The position numbers were made by a program, and so were the translations under genes. Of a stretch of DNA of 64,000 bases, positions 48,548 to 61,400 are shown piece by piece (the first letter of the stretch is position 1; every line of letters begins with the position of its first letter). Source of the stretch: Rhea pennata (lineage: Eukaryota > Chordata > Aves > Rheiformes > Rheidae). The notes below the pieces were generated by a model that did no database searches, was not told where the DNA came from, and worked only from the letters and a program-made list of their open reading frames with translations. The stretch covers positions 9,496,001 to 9,560,000 of the forward strand of contig NC_084682.1 in assembly GCF_028389875.1 (NCBI RefSeq), written 5' to 3'.

Positions 48548-48698
48548 CTGCTGGCCTGGAAAGCGGCCGGGACAGCAAATGGCACAAACATCTCCATTCC
48601 TGCCTGCATGGTTACACGCACGCTGTAGAGCTCTCCTCCATCACTGATGTAGCCTGGCAGCAGCCCTTCATCTAAAGGGGTCTGAGTCAAGCGGATCG
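48548..48698 (-). CDS. Possible orphan exon, unidentified
   Basis: On the minus strand a 151-bp segment is open in one frame only. It is preceded by a pyrimidine-rich acceptor (GTCTTTCTTCAG) and followed by a strong donor (CAG before GTAGGTG). It would encode about 50 residues including IRLTQTPLDEG, GYISDGGELYSVRVTM and MFVPFAVPAAFQ. I do not recognise the protein. Spliced directly to CASTOR2 exon 3 it would be out of frame, so it is not a simple missing CASTOR2 exon. It may belong to another minus-strand transcript, be a non-coding exon, or be a chance structure. Confidence 0.35.
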
Positions 48699-49456
48699 CT
48701 GAAGAAAGACACAGCTGCTCTTTCGGAGGGAGATAGGTGCTATGTTACATTTTGCTTTTCCAAAATCTGGTTACGATTCAAGGGCGGACAACTGTGACTC
48801 ATTTCTGCTTGCACACACGCCCTCCTGGAGACATGGTGGCTGCCAGGAGCTCGATGCAAAGCTCATCCTGCTCTTTACGCCCACACCGTCCCGTCCCATG
48901 GGGTGCACCTCCTCGCTCGCAGCCCCCCGACGCTCGGCCGCACGTGGGCACCAGCTCTCCTTCCCTGCAGGAGAGCTGAAGCATGCAAGGCGAGGATGGC
49001 AAGGAAGGCAGGTTGGGGTATTTTTGCACAGCCTCCTACCAGCGGCGTGCTGGGAGCTGCTGACATGACCTCCTGCGCGCCAGACTAAAGATGGGCAAGA
49101 AAAGCTACTCGCCACCTCAAGGCACAGACACGGGCTAACGGTTTTGATAGGAGGATGTGACTGAGCAGGACCTTCAATTCCCACCCACGTACTTGGATTA
49201 CATGAGAAGTGGGTGTCGTTAGTGCCAGTTTTCCTTGAAACCCTCATGGCCCGACAGAGAGGGGGCACAGGCACCTCGTCCGGAGCCACACAAAAGCCTT
49301 CCTTTGCAGGAAATCAAGAGCAAGGAACCAAGTGCCAGCGCTTGCATCAGCCGCAGGCTAGCTCAGGCAGAAAATCACCTCCGAAGCGTTTGTGTTGCAG
49401 ATCAACGGGGCGATGGTGGCGCGGGGCAATCAGCGCCTTGCACCAATCCAGCAAGC

Positions 49457-49472
49457 GGGGGGGGGGGGGGGG
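49457..49472. repeat. G16 homopolymer
   Basis: A run of 16 G followed by TGGGGGTGG, able in principle to form a G-quadruplex. It is also a site prone to assembly and length error. Confidence 0.9.
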
Positions 49473-52400
49473 TGGGGGTGGATTTTAGGGCAAGGCTGGT
49501 GAGAAGGAGTAAGAACAAACTCTTCCTGTTAGGAAAGGCAATCCTCAGCTCCGGCTGAATCCAAACTGGGATACAGATGCTGCAGTCTGATGCTTTTGCA
49601 GCTGGGGGAAAGGCGAAGGCGCGGGAGGGAGGGGACTGCTGTGACCATGCCCGGACACACGGGAACATGCTGCAGACGGGGAAGGCAGAGCTGCTTTCAC
49701 CGAGACGGCCAGCGGCAGCTACGGACACCCCCAGCTACAGAGCAGGGCAAGCTTTAGCCTGTTTTCTGCTCCACGCAGCTCTCCAAGCAAGATGAAACTC
49801 CTGCAGGTGGATCCCAGCAGTGCTGCACACATGGATGGACAGACATTAGATGCAAAGTGGCATCAAGGCAGATCGAGATCAAGCAGGTATCACCCTGGCT
49901 GGGGCTCTGCCCAGGCCCAGGCTCAGGCAAACGTCCCCTTCTGGAGGAGCCAGTGTCTTTGCCGGGTCTGAGTCTCTCTCCCAAACCGTGCTCCTCAGGC
50001 ACAAATCTTCATCATTTAAGATGCTGTAAAGGTATCGGTCTGATTATTGTCACCACTGTTAAGAACAGGAAAATCTCATTATTTTCCACGTGATAGCACA
50101 GCAAGTGCGAATATAAAACGTGCCCTGCCGTTACTGCTGGTGAACAAGAAGGGAGGACGGAGGGATGATCTGGTGGCCGGCTGCCGCGCGACCTCCTCCA
50201 TGCACGTTCCTGAAACCCGTCCCATCTCCAAACTCAGCCGGAAGAAGGGGGACAGTTGCTCCGAGGAGGCCTCATCCCACCACTGGGAACAGATCCCGCT
50301 CTGCCCCGTGGAGGGGCTCCCACGCTCTCCCAAGCGGGCACTTTCTCCACCACCCCAACAGCAGCCTGCAGAACGCCAGCTACCGAATAAGCCCCATTCC
50401 TTTCTAATTACGAACCTCTGATGCAAGGCGAACCACCTCTATCTGAATGCTGTTCTGCTCTTGGGACTGCGTTTGCATCGACTCTGGAGGCAGCGAGACC
50501 AAGGCAAGCCAAGCGCAAAAGCCTCGCAGGCGCTGACGCTCTCAACGCTTTGAAATCACGCTGATCTGATACGGTGCCGAGGGAATTATGCAAGGGAACA
50601 AACTCGGCGCCCGACAAGGAGCTTTCGAGATGGGTAGGTAGCGCTCGGCGGGAGGGAGAGGCAATCACGGCAACGGAGGGAGGGAGAGGGCAGGCCAGCA
50701 GCTGGGAAGAAGAGCCAGAACATAAGGGTGCAACGCGTGCCTCCCGCCTCGAGGAATACAGCTCCTGACTCGAATTCCCAATTTAGGGACCTCTACGACA
50801 CACATGCCGAGACACCCCGGGCTGGATTCCCGAACTCGGCCCGGAGGCACCGGCAGTGCTTTGCGACTCAGCACTGCGGAGGCGCCAGGCTGCAGAGCCA
50901 GCCCAGAGCAGCGGGTGCTTTCTGCGGAGTCTCATCGCTGCCCTCTCTGCCTCCTTTTCCTTATTTCTACATTGCGGAGAGGCACCCGGTCGTGTTGGGA
51001 AGGCTGATGACCGATTAACAGCTGCCAAGCGTTTCGAAGGTAAAACGGGCCCCGTAATTACCACCTCGAGCGACGAAGAGCAGGACAGTCCGAGAGCACG
51101 CACCAAAACATTACACAGCGCTGGGAGGCACTGTGCAAAATCTCCCAGCAATTCCCACCAGAGCGAGCGGCTCTGACAGCAGAAGCTGGGGGAGATGCCG
51201 TGGGGACCACCTCCTTGGGGTGGGAGGGGCCCCCAGGGACCCGCCGCACCAAGGAGTTGCTCTCCCTTTCCCCGCGCCTCGATTTGCCACAGAAACGGCT
51301 GCGTTCGCAGGAATTAAAAACGCAATTCTTGCCCGGCTGTACCCTCTGGAGGCAGCCACCTCAGCCAAACAGGATTACGATAGCTCAGGATTTTACTTCT
51401 TTATTTCCACTGCCGTAACCATGAGATCAAGGCAGTCAGCTCTGGAAGAAATAAGCACAAAATTCATTTACGCAAACCCCCGTTTATTCCTCTATTTCTG
51501 CAGCACGTTCGAGACAAATACAAATGCAGAACTGGACTGATGCGGAAAAGCAAATAGCATCTAGTCACCCCCCAGAGCTCCAATGAGCACTTCGCCCGAC
51601 CCCCCTGCACAAAAGCTGGTTAGCTCAGGGGAAGCAAACCTTCAGGAGAGCGGCAGGGAGAACTCCCTGACCGCCCATTTGTGGGAAATCAGAGGTAAAA
51701 ACTACACATCCGAGGGAAACCAAAATGGTTTAAGTGGGAAACCTCCGAACTGAGGAAGCAGTGGGGCTGCGGTGGTGTGCAAGCATGTAAACACAGCGTG
51801 TGTGTGTGCATAGGCGCTCCTCTAAACAACACACGTATGTGCCAGCTTCCATGGGCTCCAGCCACGCTCTCCCCTCCCGATCAGGCCAGCTTTGGGAGGG
51901 ACAGGAGATTTGTCTTCAGGCCACGCACCCCTGAGCTGGCATCAGCAACGCTGGTCTGCTTTTTGACCCTAGGGTGCCGGTTCACTCTGTTTATGAAGTT
52001 TTCATCTGTAACCCACTACAGAGGTTTTTGGCATCATGGCTGGAAGGTAAGAGAAGGACCACAGAAAAGCAAGCCCCAGGCATGGAGCCTTTGACGAGAA
52101 TGATCAGTCAGCAGCCTCCGCCAGGAATTTTTTGTATTTCGAATTAAAAGAGCCTCTTTTGGAAAAAAAAAAAAAAAAAACACCAAAACCTCCCAACTGA
52201 GACGGTAAGTTGGTGGCTCAGAACTGGCGGTAAGATAATTCTTCCAGAAGGAGAAACACCTTCTGAGAGGAGACACTATTATTGCCTGGCATTAAGCATG
52301 ATGTTAGAAGGCCACTTTATCAATGGCAGGAGAAAAACACCCTCAGAGCCAAGGGAGAACTAAGAACTGTTTTCTGGATTTCCTTCTCCCTCCAAGGACG

Positions 52401-52689
52401 ACGTTTAATAACTTAGATACTCATCAGATGCCAGTAAACATCCCCTAATGACTTCTAGCATAGTCTTGTTGAAATATATGGTAACAGAGTCCAAGACGTA
52501 TGACAAAGAGGACAGATTGGCCAGAAGGAGGACTTGGTCCTGAGTCCCTGTGATACAGCCAAGCAAGGCTGAGGAACAGGAGATGAGTACACAAGAAAGA
52601 GCTGTGTGCACCTGTAGTGCAGGGAAAAACATGCCAGGTTGAATGAACCTACCAAATGCATGTTCTCTTCATGAGTTCCTATGCAAATG

Positions 52690-52761
52690 CATATATATAT
52701 ATATGCTAGATGGCCCTGGAGAAAACATCTGAAGGGAGAGAGAGAGAGAGAGAGAGAGAAA
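52690..52761. repeat. (AT)n and (GA)n microsatellites
   Basis: AT dinucleotides at 52690-52704 and about 12 GA dinucleotides at 52736-52761, 30 bp apart. Confidence 0.9.
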
Positions 52762-53214
52762 AGAGGGCTATGGGGCTGTACTTTCAAAGAGATATGGAGC
52801 TGGATTCTCAAATGGTATGGGAGCACAAATCTTGGAGGAATGGTACTACAGAGTTTCTGAACTCCTGTTCCTAAAGCCTGAATTCTCCTGCATCTGAAAA
52901 AGGCTAGAAGATGGATAGAGGGGCCAGGCGCTTCCGCTTGCACGAAGCAGGCAGGTACCCCAAAAGAGATGACAGTGGAGAAGACCGTGCTGTATTTCTT
53001 CCTGGAGACAAACCACAGCATCCTGTTCTTCAGGACCAAAAAAAGCCTACCAATCAACCAGAAAGGACTTAAAGGATGGACAGCTCATGCCTATTGGGCT
53101 CCCAACACAGTATCACGGGATTTTATCGTTACAGACACTTGACCACAGAACCATCGTTCCTGCAGTGTTCCAGTCTGTGGGGAGAGAGCCGTTCCCAGGA
53201 AGCAACAGGACTCA

Positions 53215-53340
53215 CAGGAGTCTTGTCAGTGCCCAAGCTGTTTGGACAAGATCCTGGGCAGCTTGTTCTAGGTGACCTTGCTTGTTGGACTAGATGAGGT
53301 CCAGATGTCCCTTGCAAACTCAACTATCCTGCGATTCTGG
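53215..53340 (+). mobile_element. CR1 LINE 3' end relic
   Basis: It contains AAGATCCTGGGCAGCTTGTT, CTAGGTGACCTTGCTTG, TTGGACTAGATGAGGTCC and CAACTATCCTGCGATTCTGG. These match in order the conserved 3' tail of CR1 (GGGCAGCC, CTAGGTGACC, GTTGGACTAGATGACCTCC, CAACCATTCTGTGATTCTG). It is truncated upstream, as most CR1 copies are. CR1 is the dominant avian and reptilian LINE. Confidence 0.88.
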
Positions 53341-53489
53341 GTGAGTAAGTGCTGAGCGTGGACTAAACACGCTCTCACTACCTCCGGCATCTCCCAGCTC
53401 CTCAAAATGCACTATTGATTGAATGGGCAGGGTGATTGTACAGGAAATAAATACATTGGTGATCTTCCCAGGCAGAAAATAGCATCTTC

Positions 53490-54290
53490 TTTGCTCTGCA
53501 GGCCCAGCTCAAAGCTGCCGCCGCAGCATCAGCAGCCCAGCGCCCGCCTGGGCGTGGAGGGTGCGTCCGCACCGTCCGCCCGCTCGCGCGCCCGCACGTG
53601 AATCTGCTGTTTAATAAACTCTCCGACAGTCTGCGTTTCTCACGAACCCCGCGCGAGTAGCCATGGCGACCAAACCGGGGGCCTCGGCGCCGCACCAATG
53701 ATGCTGCAAACCGACGGTGACTAATCCTAAAAGCCTGATTTGCAGAAGTCATCTGAACGCGTGAAGATACGCGGGTCAGCGCGGGGGCCGGTTTAACGGC
53801 TGTGGCACAGCCGCCGCGGAGGCGGTTGCTGCAGGAGCAGCAGCCAGGGCATCTTCTGGTCATAAAATTAAGTGGCTTTTTGATGCAAGACGCAGACTGG
53901 AGAGACGAGAAGAAATCTAACCACCACCACGATAACCAACCCAAAGCTCCCAGATGCTGCTATAGCAACGTCCGCAGCCCCGGGCAGCGCTGCTGCGGTC
54001 ACGGGCGCCCTCGGGCCCGCGCGGGACGCTGACGGCCGCTCCCCTCGAGGCGCCTTGCCGGCGGCACCGGGGAGCTGCGCAGCCGGGTCCCCCGGCCGGC
54101 CCTGTCGGTCGGCGGCCTCCGCCGCGCGCAGCAGCCGCCTGCGCTTTGTGTTGGGCAAAATCCCGGCTCCGCTTGCTTATCCGGATTTCCCCCTTCCCCA
54201 AAAACCGGGATGCAGCCTAATTACACTTGCCGCCGCGGCCGACACGGAGCCAACCCGAGCGCAAAGCGCCGTAGGTTCCCTTCATTAGTT
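53490..54290. promoter_or_regulatory. CpG island upstream of the minisatellite
   Basis: About 0.8 kb rich in CpG and GGGC words, with short AT-rich gaps. No exon of CASTOR2 was found in it. By composition it could be an unmethylated promoter or alternative promoter in the large 5' part of CASTOR2. It contains a CCATGGCGAC word at about 53660 but no convincing initiating frame. Confidence 0.45.
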
Positions 54291-54435
54291 CATCAACATT
54301 TCTGTTCCCGCCGAGGAAATTGAGTTTAACCAGGAGTTATCTCCACTCACACTTCGTTATGTTGCTGTAATAAAGCAACAGCGGCAGCAGTAATTACGAG
54401 GGGAACTAATGACTTCTTGCGTACCTTCAGGAGCC

Positions 54436-55404
54436 GAAGGCGCCTTGCGGCGCCCGCGCGGACGCCGTCCAGAGGCTCCGTGGGGCGAAGGCGCCTCGCG
54501 GCGCCCGCGCGGACGCCGTCCAGAGGCTCCATGGGGCGAAGGCGCCTCGCGGCACCTGCGCGGACGCCGTCGAGAGGCTCCGTGGGGCGAAGGCGCCTCG
54601 CGGCGCCCGCGCGGACGCCGTCGAGAGGCTCCGTGGGGCGAAGGCGCCTCGCAGTGCCCGCACGGACGCCGTCGAGAGGCTCCGTGGGGCGAAGGCGCCT
54701 CGCGGCGCCCACACGGACGCCGTCGAGAGGCTCCGGGGGGCGAAGGCGCCTCGCAGCGCCCGCGCGGACGCCGTCGAGAGGCTCCGTGGGGCGAAGGCGC
54801 CTCGCGGCACCTGCGCGGACGCCGTCGAGAGGCTCCGTGGGGCGAAGGCGCCTCGCAGCGCCCGCACGGACGCCGTCGAGAGGCTCCGTGGGGCGAAGGC
54901 GCCTCGCGGCACCTGCGCGGACGCCGTCGAGAGGCTCCGTGGGGCGAAGGCGCCTCGCAGCGCCCGCGCGGACGCCGTCGAGAGGCTCCGTGGGGCGAAG
55001 GCGCCTCGCAGCGCCCACACGGACGCCGTCGAGAGGCTCCGTGGGGCGAAGGCGCCTCGCAGCGCCCGCACGGACGCCGTCGAGAGGCTCCGTGGGGCGA
55101 AGGCGCCTCGCGGCGCCCGCACGGACGCCATCGAGAGGCTCCGTGGGGCGAAGGCGCCTCGCGGCACCCGCGCGGACGCCGTCGAGAGGCTCCGTGGGGC
55201 GAAGGCGCCTCGCGGCGCCCGCACGGACGCCATCGAGAGGCTCCGTGGGGCGAAGGCGCCTCGCAGCGCCCGCGCGGACGCCGTCCAGAGGCTCCATGGG
55301 GCGAAGGCGCCTCGCGGCACCTGCGCGGACGCCGTCGAGAGGCTCCGTGGGGCGAAGGCGCCTCGCGGCGCCCGCGCGGACGCCGTCGAGAGGCTCCGGG
55401 GGGC
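54436..55404. repeat. 51-bp minisatellite, 19 units
   Basis: Exactly 19 consecutive units of 51 bp (969 bp), without indels. Each starts GAAGGCGCCT and ends with GAGGCTCC, a variable base pair and GGGGC. The unit is a multiple of three and has no stop codon in most frames, so frames of 414-470 codons run through it on both strands. Translated units such as RRRLAAPARTPSRGSVG are an artefact candidate, not evidence of a gene. Variation is concentrated at a few sites: GCGG or GCAG; GCGCCC, CACCTG or CGCCCACAC; GTCGAG, GTCCAG or ATCGAG; CCGTGG, CCATGG or CCGGGG. Confidence 0.97.
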
Positions 55405-58400
55405 GAAGCCGGGCACGGTGGAGGCCCCGCGAGCCCGGACGGCAGAGCCAACCCCGGGCTGCCCTGTGGGAAAGGACAGTGCTCGCCCACGCCGCCGGAG
55501 GCCGAGCCTGGCCCCCGCGGCCCGCCGGGGCCCCCGCGGCCGCCGGGGCTGGGCGCCAAGGGCTCCGCGGGGAGAGCCTGGAGAGCGGGAGGGGGCTGCA
55601 GACCGGGGAGCCCTTCGCAACGTCCGCAGGCAGGTTTGCGTCCTGCGACGACACCAGTTAAGTGCTTCAATGAATTGGGAGCGATCTTCCAGCGTATTTT
55701 TAGCTGGCACCAACAGGCATTACATAATAGCTATTATATAACAGCACTACAGCAACAAATATTCTCTTTGGGGCTTTGTTTAGTTTTTTTTTTTCCTTTT
55801 CTTTCTTCTTCTTTTTTTTAATCGTCTCCTTGGTGGGGAATTGATCAATAATTGTGCTTTCCATCAAACACGGGAGGCAAATCCTTAGGAGAAAAATCAA
55901 ACGGCACAAAAATGTTGTTACTAAGCCTGCGAGCGCTTCCCTCTCGCCCAACCTCAAACAGAATTAACTATTCCCAGAATAGAAATTCCACCAAGGCTTA
56001 TCGGTGGTTTAAAGGGACAGGCTGTGATTTTTTGCAGACACTAAATTTCTCAATATCAGATTTTTTTTCTTTTTTTCCCCATCTCTTGCTGATATAGCCC
56101 AGAAGACAAAAATAAAGCACGGGGCAGGAGGGGGAGCACTGTGTAAAGGATGGTGAGCGAAAACGGAAGGAGCTTTTCTTTGTCTGCCGGCAAGATCAGC
56201 TCCAGTCGGTGCCCCTTAAGTATCTTCTCTGGCATCTTTTTCTTTTTCTTTTTAAATCTTTTCTTCCGAACAGCCGTACTGACAGAGCAACGGAGGCTTC
56301 TGCTTCCCGACTAGGTGCTGCTTGGAAAAAAAGAGGAAAGTTTTCAAAAGCTACAAACACGTCCTTTGCCTTGCTCTGCACCCCAGCGGCGCGGGCGACG
56401 GCTCAGCTCGGCTCCTGCTCCGCCGGCCGGGAGCCCCTCCGACGAACGCGGCAGCCTCCGCAACTCCGCAACAAACCAAACCCCGGGCTACCCAGACGGG
56501 GAGGCGTCGCGTGGGAAAATAAAATAGCCTTAAGAGGGAGCGGAGAAGGGAAAACACAAATGCAGCTGCTCAGAGAGCGCAGAAGGGCTCAGCGGAACCG
56601 CCAGCAACGGGCAAAACCCCCCGAAAACAGCACAAAGCAATAGCGGAGGGAGCCAAAAGGCGTCGCATTAGCACGACGGTGCCAGGTTCAAGCTAAATTA
56701 TTGGGGCGCGTGGCAGGAGGAAGGAAAACTCATCAAATATACTGAGGTACATTGCTCTATGTGGAATAGTGCCTTGCTTTTAGTTTCAGTCTCTTTTTTT
56801 ATAGCTTTTTAATTCACAGGCTTTTGTCATCTGTTTTGATCTTGAATAATTAAGCTGAGAAGAAAGTAACTTGCTGCAAAAGCTGCCTCAGGAGTTGCTC
56901 GGGTCGCGGCTGGCGGCAGACACGGCCGCGCCGCAGGGCTTTGCAAGGGCTCCACACTGACCACGCTGAATCCAGCCGTTTGTCACTTAGGAATGGAAAT
57001 ATTAGACTACCAAGCGGCAAAACAAGCAAAGGCACTACGTTTTCTTGCATTTGTCATGGTTTTCTTCTTCCCTGTAAAAGTCATCAAGGGCTTTTGCAAT
57101 AACTGATTGCTTGCAGTACTGGGAAGTGGCAAAAGCAACCTTAACTGAGAGAAACACTCGCAGGTCTCGGGAGAAACGCTCCTGACTCACTTCAAACCTG
57201 CAGGGCCCTGCAGATCCCACGGCCGCAGGTGCTGAAGATAACGGCATTTGCTGCCGGTTTGGATGCACTGTTATTTCTGCTGCTGAGGGCCCTTCTCAGG
57301 ATCAAAGCTCTGCAGGCAAACACAGCTCGACAGCTAAATCCCCTGGTAATGACCCCTTCTGCACGGTCCTGCATGTGCATAGGTAGCTCGTTTGTGCATG
57401 TATCCAAAAGGGAACGACAACAAAAAAGTCTTCCTTAGGACTCAGCAGCATTGCGGCTCAGCTCGATGCTGCTTGCGAGCTCCCTGGGGTTTTGCTTTAC
57501 GAGAGGCGTGCAACAGGAGCGCGATGAACCCAGCTACCTGGCTGCGCTTCCACCCGGCGCAAGCCTCTGCAAACCTGCCACTTCGGGGCAAAAAAACCCA
57601 GCTTCACCGTAAAGAGTGCTCCACAGTATTTAAGATAGAATTAAAGTGTATTTAACTCGTATAAGTGACATGTAATACATATAGGAGATTAAAAAAAAAA
57701 AAAAAGATGCCGAAGATCTGCAAAATACGAAGCATTAATCAAACCACCGCTCTGAAAGACTTTGCTGTGAAACCTCCAGCGAATAGCTGCTGGTGCCCAG
57801 CCACAAGGCCTGGATGAGTCGTCTCGGTGACACGTACTTTTGAACTAGCTATAAGAGGCCATTTGGGGCACGGAGAACGACCCTGTCGAGCTGGGACCAG
57901 TTTCTGCCGCAGCTGATCCTGCAGAGCATCTCGGCATCTCAGTCCTTCACCTCTAAGACTAGAATATTGCACCCTTTTCTTAACGCTGGCCTAGCTTGTT
58001 AAACGAAAGCTTCAGAGCGTGGTCCACCTCTTCCTACGTTTCTGGAGCACGTAATGTAACTCCAGGTGTGTTTGGGGATAAGCTGCACCCATCTGGAACA
58101 CGTGCAACCAACGGAGACAATCGGAGAAAACGGGGTTGAACGAGCTCTCGTGGCAAAGCGCCGCCTCCCTGCCCATGACAAAACCAGCTGGCCCGAGACT
58201 GTCCTCGACCGTCCCTGTTTAACGCGCTCTTTGCAGCCCCCCAGTGATGGAGAGCCTGATGAAACGCCTCGAGCAGCCCCTGGCACAAGCCGCTGGGAGC
58301 CAGCGCTTCGCCTGTGCTTTCCTCCGCAATTCCAGTGGTGCCGGAATAAAAGAACTTCCCCTACAGAAGCGTGCACTCCTTCCTAAACTGCAGGGAGGGG

Positions 58401-61400
58401 TATGTGCATTGCCAACAGAGGAGCAAATGTTTAAAAAAGAGGGAGGAAAACCTAAGGGTGCGGAAAGCAGCGCCCGTAAGAAGGTTTGCAAATCGCTCCA
58501 CGCAATTGCAAGTGGCCAAGCAGCGCTCGTCCGAACTCTGCACCAGCCGTTTCGAGGGGGCAAAAGGCCTGCAGACTGGTGTGCAGAACAAGGGACCTGG
58601 GGGACCCGGCTGCTCAGCACTGGTCCTGCCACGGCCCCCAAATTCAGGCACGCTGAGGGTACCCTTTGGCACCGCTTTGGTACCCTCTGCTCGCGAGCAC
58701 ATCCTTCCCCGACGGCCGGAGCCCGCACAGCTGTGGGAGCTGCAGAGCTTCTCCACAGTGACCGAGGACATATCTTACACGCAAAAATGTTGTTTAGAAG
58801 TGCTACAATATCAAGTGCTCTGAAGGTAGGAGATTCCAAAATGATATCTCCCCTGTCAAAGCACGAGAGCACTAAAGCTCACCAGAGGCAACGCTGTCAA
58901 TATTCGGTAGTATTTCCCTCCACGCTGCTCTTGAGACTGGCTCAAATATGTTTTGTTGTATTTGAAAAGAAATTGAGAAAGTCAGGTCCCCTTGCATGAA
59001 GAATCTCATCCCAGGTTACTGAAAGCTGGCAAAGAATCAGGGAAGGGATTAGGGTCTTTTCATAGGAAACACGGGGCAAAGCCAATACGAGGCAGCACTG
59101 TCAGCACTGCCTACAAAAAGTTTTAATCTTTTGCTGACAGTTCTTTATCTCATAAAACAAATTGCTCCAAGTGAACTGCGACATCAGTGTGTGCGAATCC
59201 AGTTGCTCAGGGCTATTAATGTTTAAGATGTAATTAGAAGTAAGGGCAGAAAATAGCCTTTGAAGAATATTTTTCAGACCATTAGTTGAAAGAATTTTCC
59301 ACACAATTTCTCCTTGGCATTTCTGAGTACAAGGGCCTTCTCCGTACCAAGTGCTCCCCACCCTGCTAAGCGCTTTCAGTGGTCACATTTGCTACCTATT
59401 CAACACACATCAGTGATGCCAGCTCTGATCCTGCCGTTTTGTCAAGCCCAAGAAGACCCGGTCAAATCTGACTTGCGCTGACAACGGGCTGCCTTATTCC
59501 ACTTGCCTTGGTGGAAAAAGGCCAGATCGGTTTTACTCTCTAATCCCATGATTTTCTCCTGGTAGCCAAACTGTTTAAGAATTGCAGGAAGGAGGTGATA
59601 GAAAAACGACAGAATATTGCACATTTACCCACCGAAAATTGCAGAACAGAAATCATATGCCTTGTTGCTATCCAGCAACAGGGACCCGATCTGCTCATTA
59701 ATAAACAGCCCGTTAAGCCAGCACATTTCTCTATAGGAAATTTTTCCTATGAAGCCTCTTTGCCTTGTGCTCATCTTTGAAATAAGAAGCCTTGTTGCGT
59801 GCTTCATTTAGACCCTTCCTGGCCACTGAGAACATCCTAGCTGCAACGGCTGCTTTGGAAAAAAGCATCTGCCAAGCACGCAAGCGCCCTTCAGCTTTTT
59901 GCTTCCTGAACCAACTAGGTTATTTGTACTGGGCGATCCAGGCATGGACCAGGGCCCGGCTGTTTTGAGCTCATCGGAAAATGAAAAAACAAACCCCCCA
60001 AATCCTAGAAATTCAAAAGCAACAGATGAAAAGGAGCATCCAATTCTTTTCTTTTCCCCAATTTTTTCCCCTGGTGCTGTCTATGCATTGCCTCCCCGTT
60101 TTCCAACGTGGAAGCAGCCCGCATCCCCCGTTAGTAGCAGCTCATCAATGCTGGCAACCCAGGTGTCCCCACCTAGACAGCTCCACCGCATGCAGCCCGT
60201 GCCCAACCATAGCCATCGCCGGAAAATAGGTGCCTTTTCTCCACCCCCCCTCCCTTTGTGAAATATCCCTACAGAAGCTATGGCCTCGGAGATGCCGGCC
60301 TGTTGCTCCAAACCCGACTCTTTGCCCAGCCGACACATGGTCGTCTCCCCTTGTCGTGAGCAAGGCGCGCGCCGTGGTGGCCCTCATCACACGTGGTCCC
60401 GAAGAGCTGCTCCGGCCCCCCGGAGACTTTCCCCAGCCCTGCGGAGACCCGGGCTCCTTCCAGTTGCCTTCTCTTCCCCCGAGTCGTTGGCTTTTACGGG
60501 GCCAGAGGGGGATTTTGGCCACGTTCAGCTTCAGCACGAAGCCCTGGTGGCCTTGACGGTGCAGCCAACGCTCCGCAAAGGGCCCTGCTAGGAATCCCCC
60601 TGCTCCTGTGCGCGTTTTCCTTTGGGGCTGGTGCACGCCGCAGCTCCTTTGAACTTTACGATTATGAGACGCAGGCCGGGCTTTTAAAAGTGACCTGGTT
60701 TCTCTTTGCGGTTTCCTTTCATCCAGCTGGGCGGCAATCTGAGAAGCTGGCACAGACGGGCCCCGAATCTTGGATGCAAACGCGTTTCCTTGTAAAGGTG
60801 CGTCCGAGCCACTAAAAGCAGGCGCATTGTGGCACGCCGGAGCGTTCATCTAGGTCAGGAATTTGTTTACACAAATTCTAAAAATGAATTTGTCTGGAGG
60901 GAAAAGGATCTCTCCTCTGGTTTGGAGCACGAGGAGGCATGGTAAACGTCCACGGGAGCAGGCGCTGCTGCCGGCTGCAAACAGCAGCAAGTTTGTTCAA
61001 GAAGCTGGTTTATTTTCTGCTCGCTGGTTGAAATGCCGAAACAGACCTCGACCAGAGGCTGAGCCGCACGCTGACCCACATAGGTCCCCATCCTGCATCT
61101 GCAGCCAGCACCCAGCCCGGCCCTGGCCCCGGCAAGCCCTCTCTCGGGGACTTCTCGGAGCCCAGCTTCTCCCATCTGCGCCAACCACCTATCACGCTGT
61201 GCTTTGCTGCTCCGGTCTCCTCCCACCCCCGCAGCTGGCTTTCTATCCGGCAGGAACACGCTGGGAATTTTCCTGCCCCCCTTCCCTCCCCGCTACCTAC
61301 TGCTGTGTGCGCCGGCTCCCAGGCGCAGCCCGAAGCCCTTTGATCCGCCCCAATCGTTGCCCCTGCGGAAAAATCTGCGCAAATAAACCAGCACCAGGAT

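Larger units (their letters stand above)
48699..53200. other. Upstream region, part 2
   Basis: No recognised exon. GC content varies. Simple repeats only: a G run at 49457, an A18 run near 52160, (AT)n at 52690-52704 and (GA)n at 52736-52761. Confidence 0.6.

Noticed and set aside
48640..48698. LTQTPLDE as a diverged form of the CASTOR2 exon 2 motif LTETPEDY
   Set aside because: The similarity is limited to a few residues, the rest does not align, and the exon phase does not fit exon 3.
54347..55821. Five long open frames (414-470 codons) on both strands across 54.35-55.82 kb
   Set aside because: They are the same 51-bp unit read in different frames. Stop-free in several frames and on both strands, with no start, splice or family evidence; not annotated as genes.
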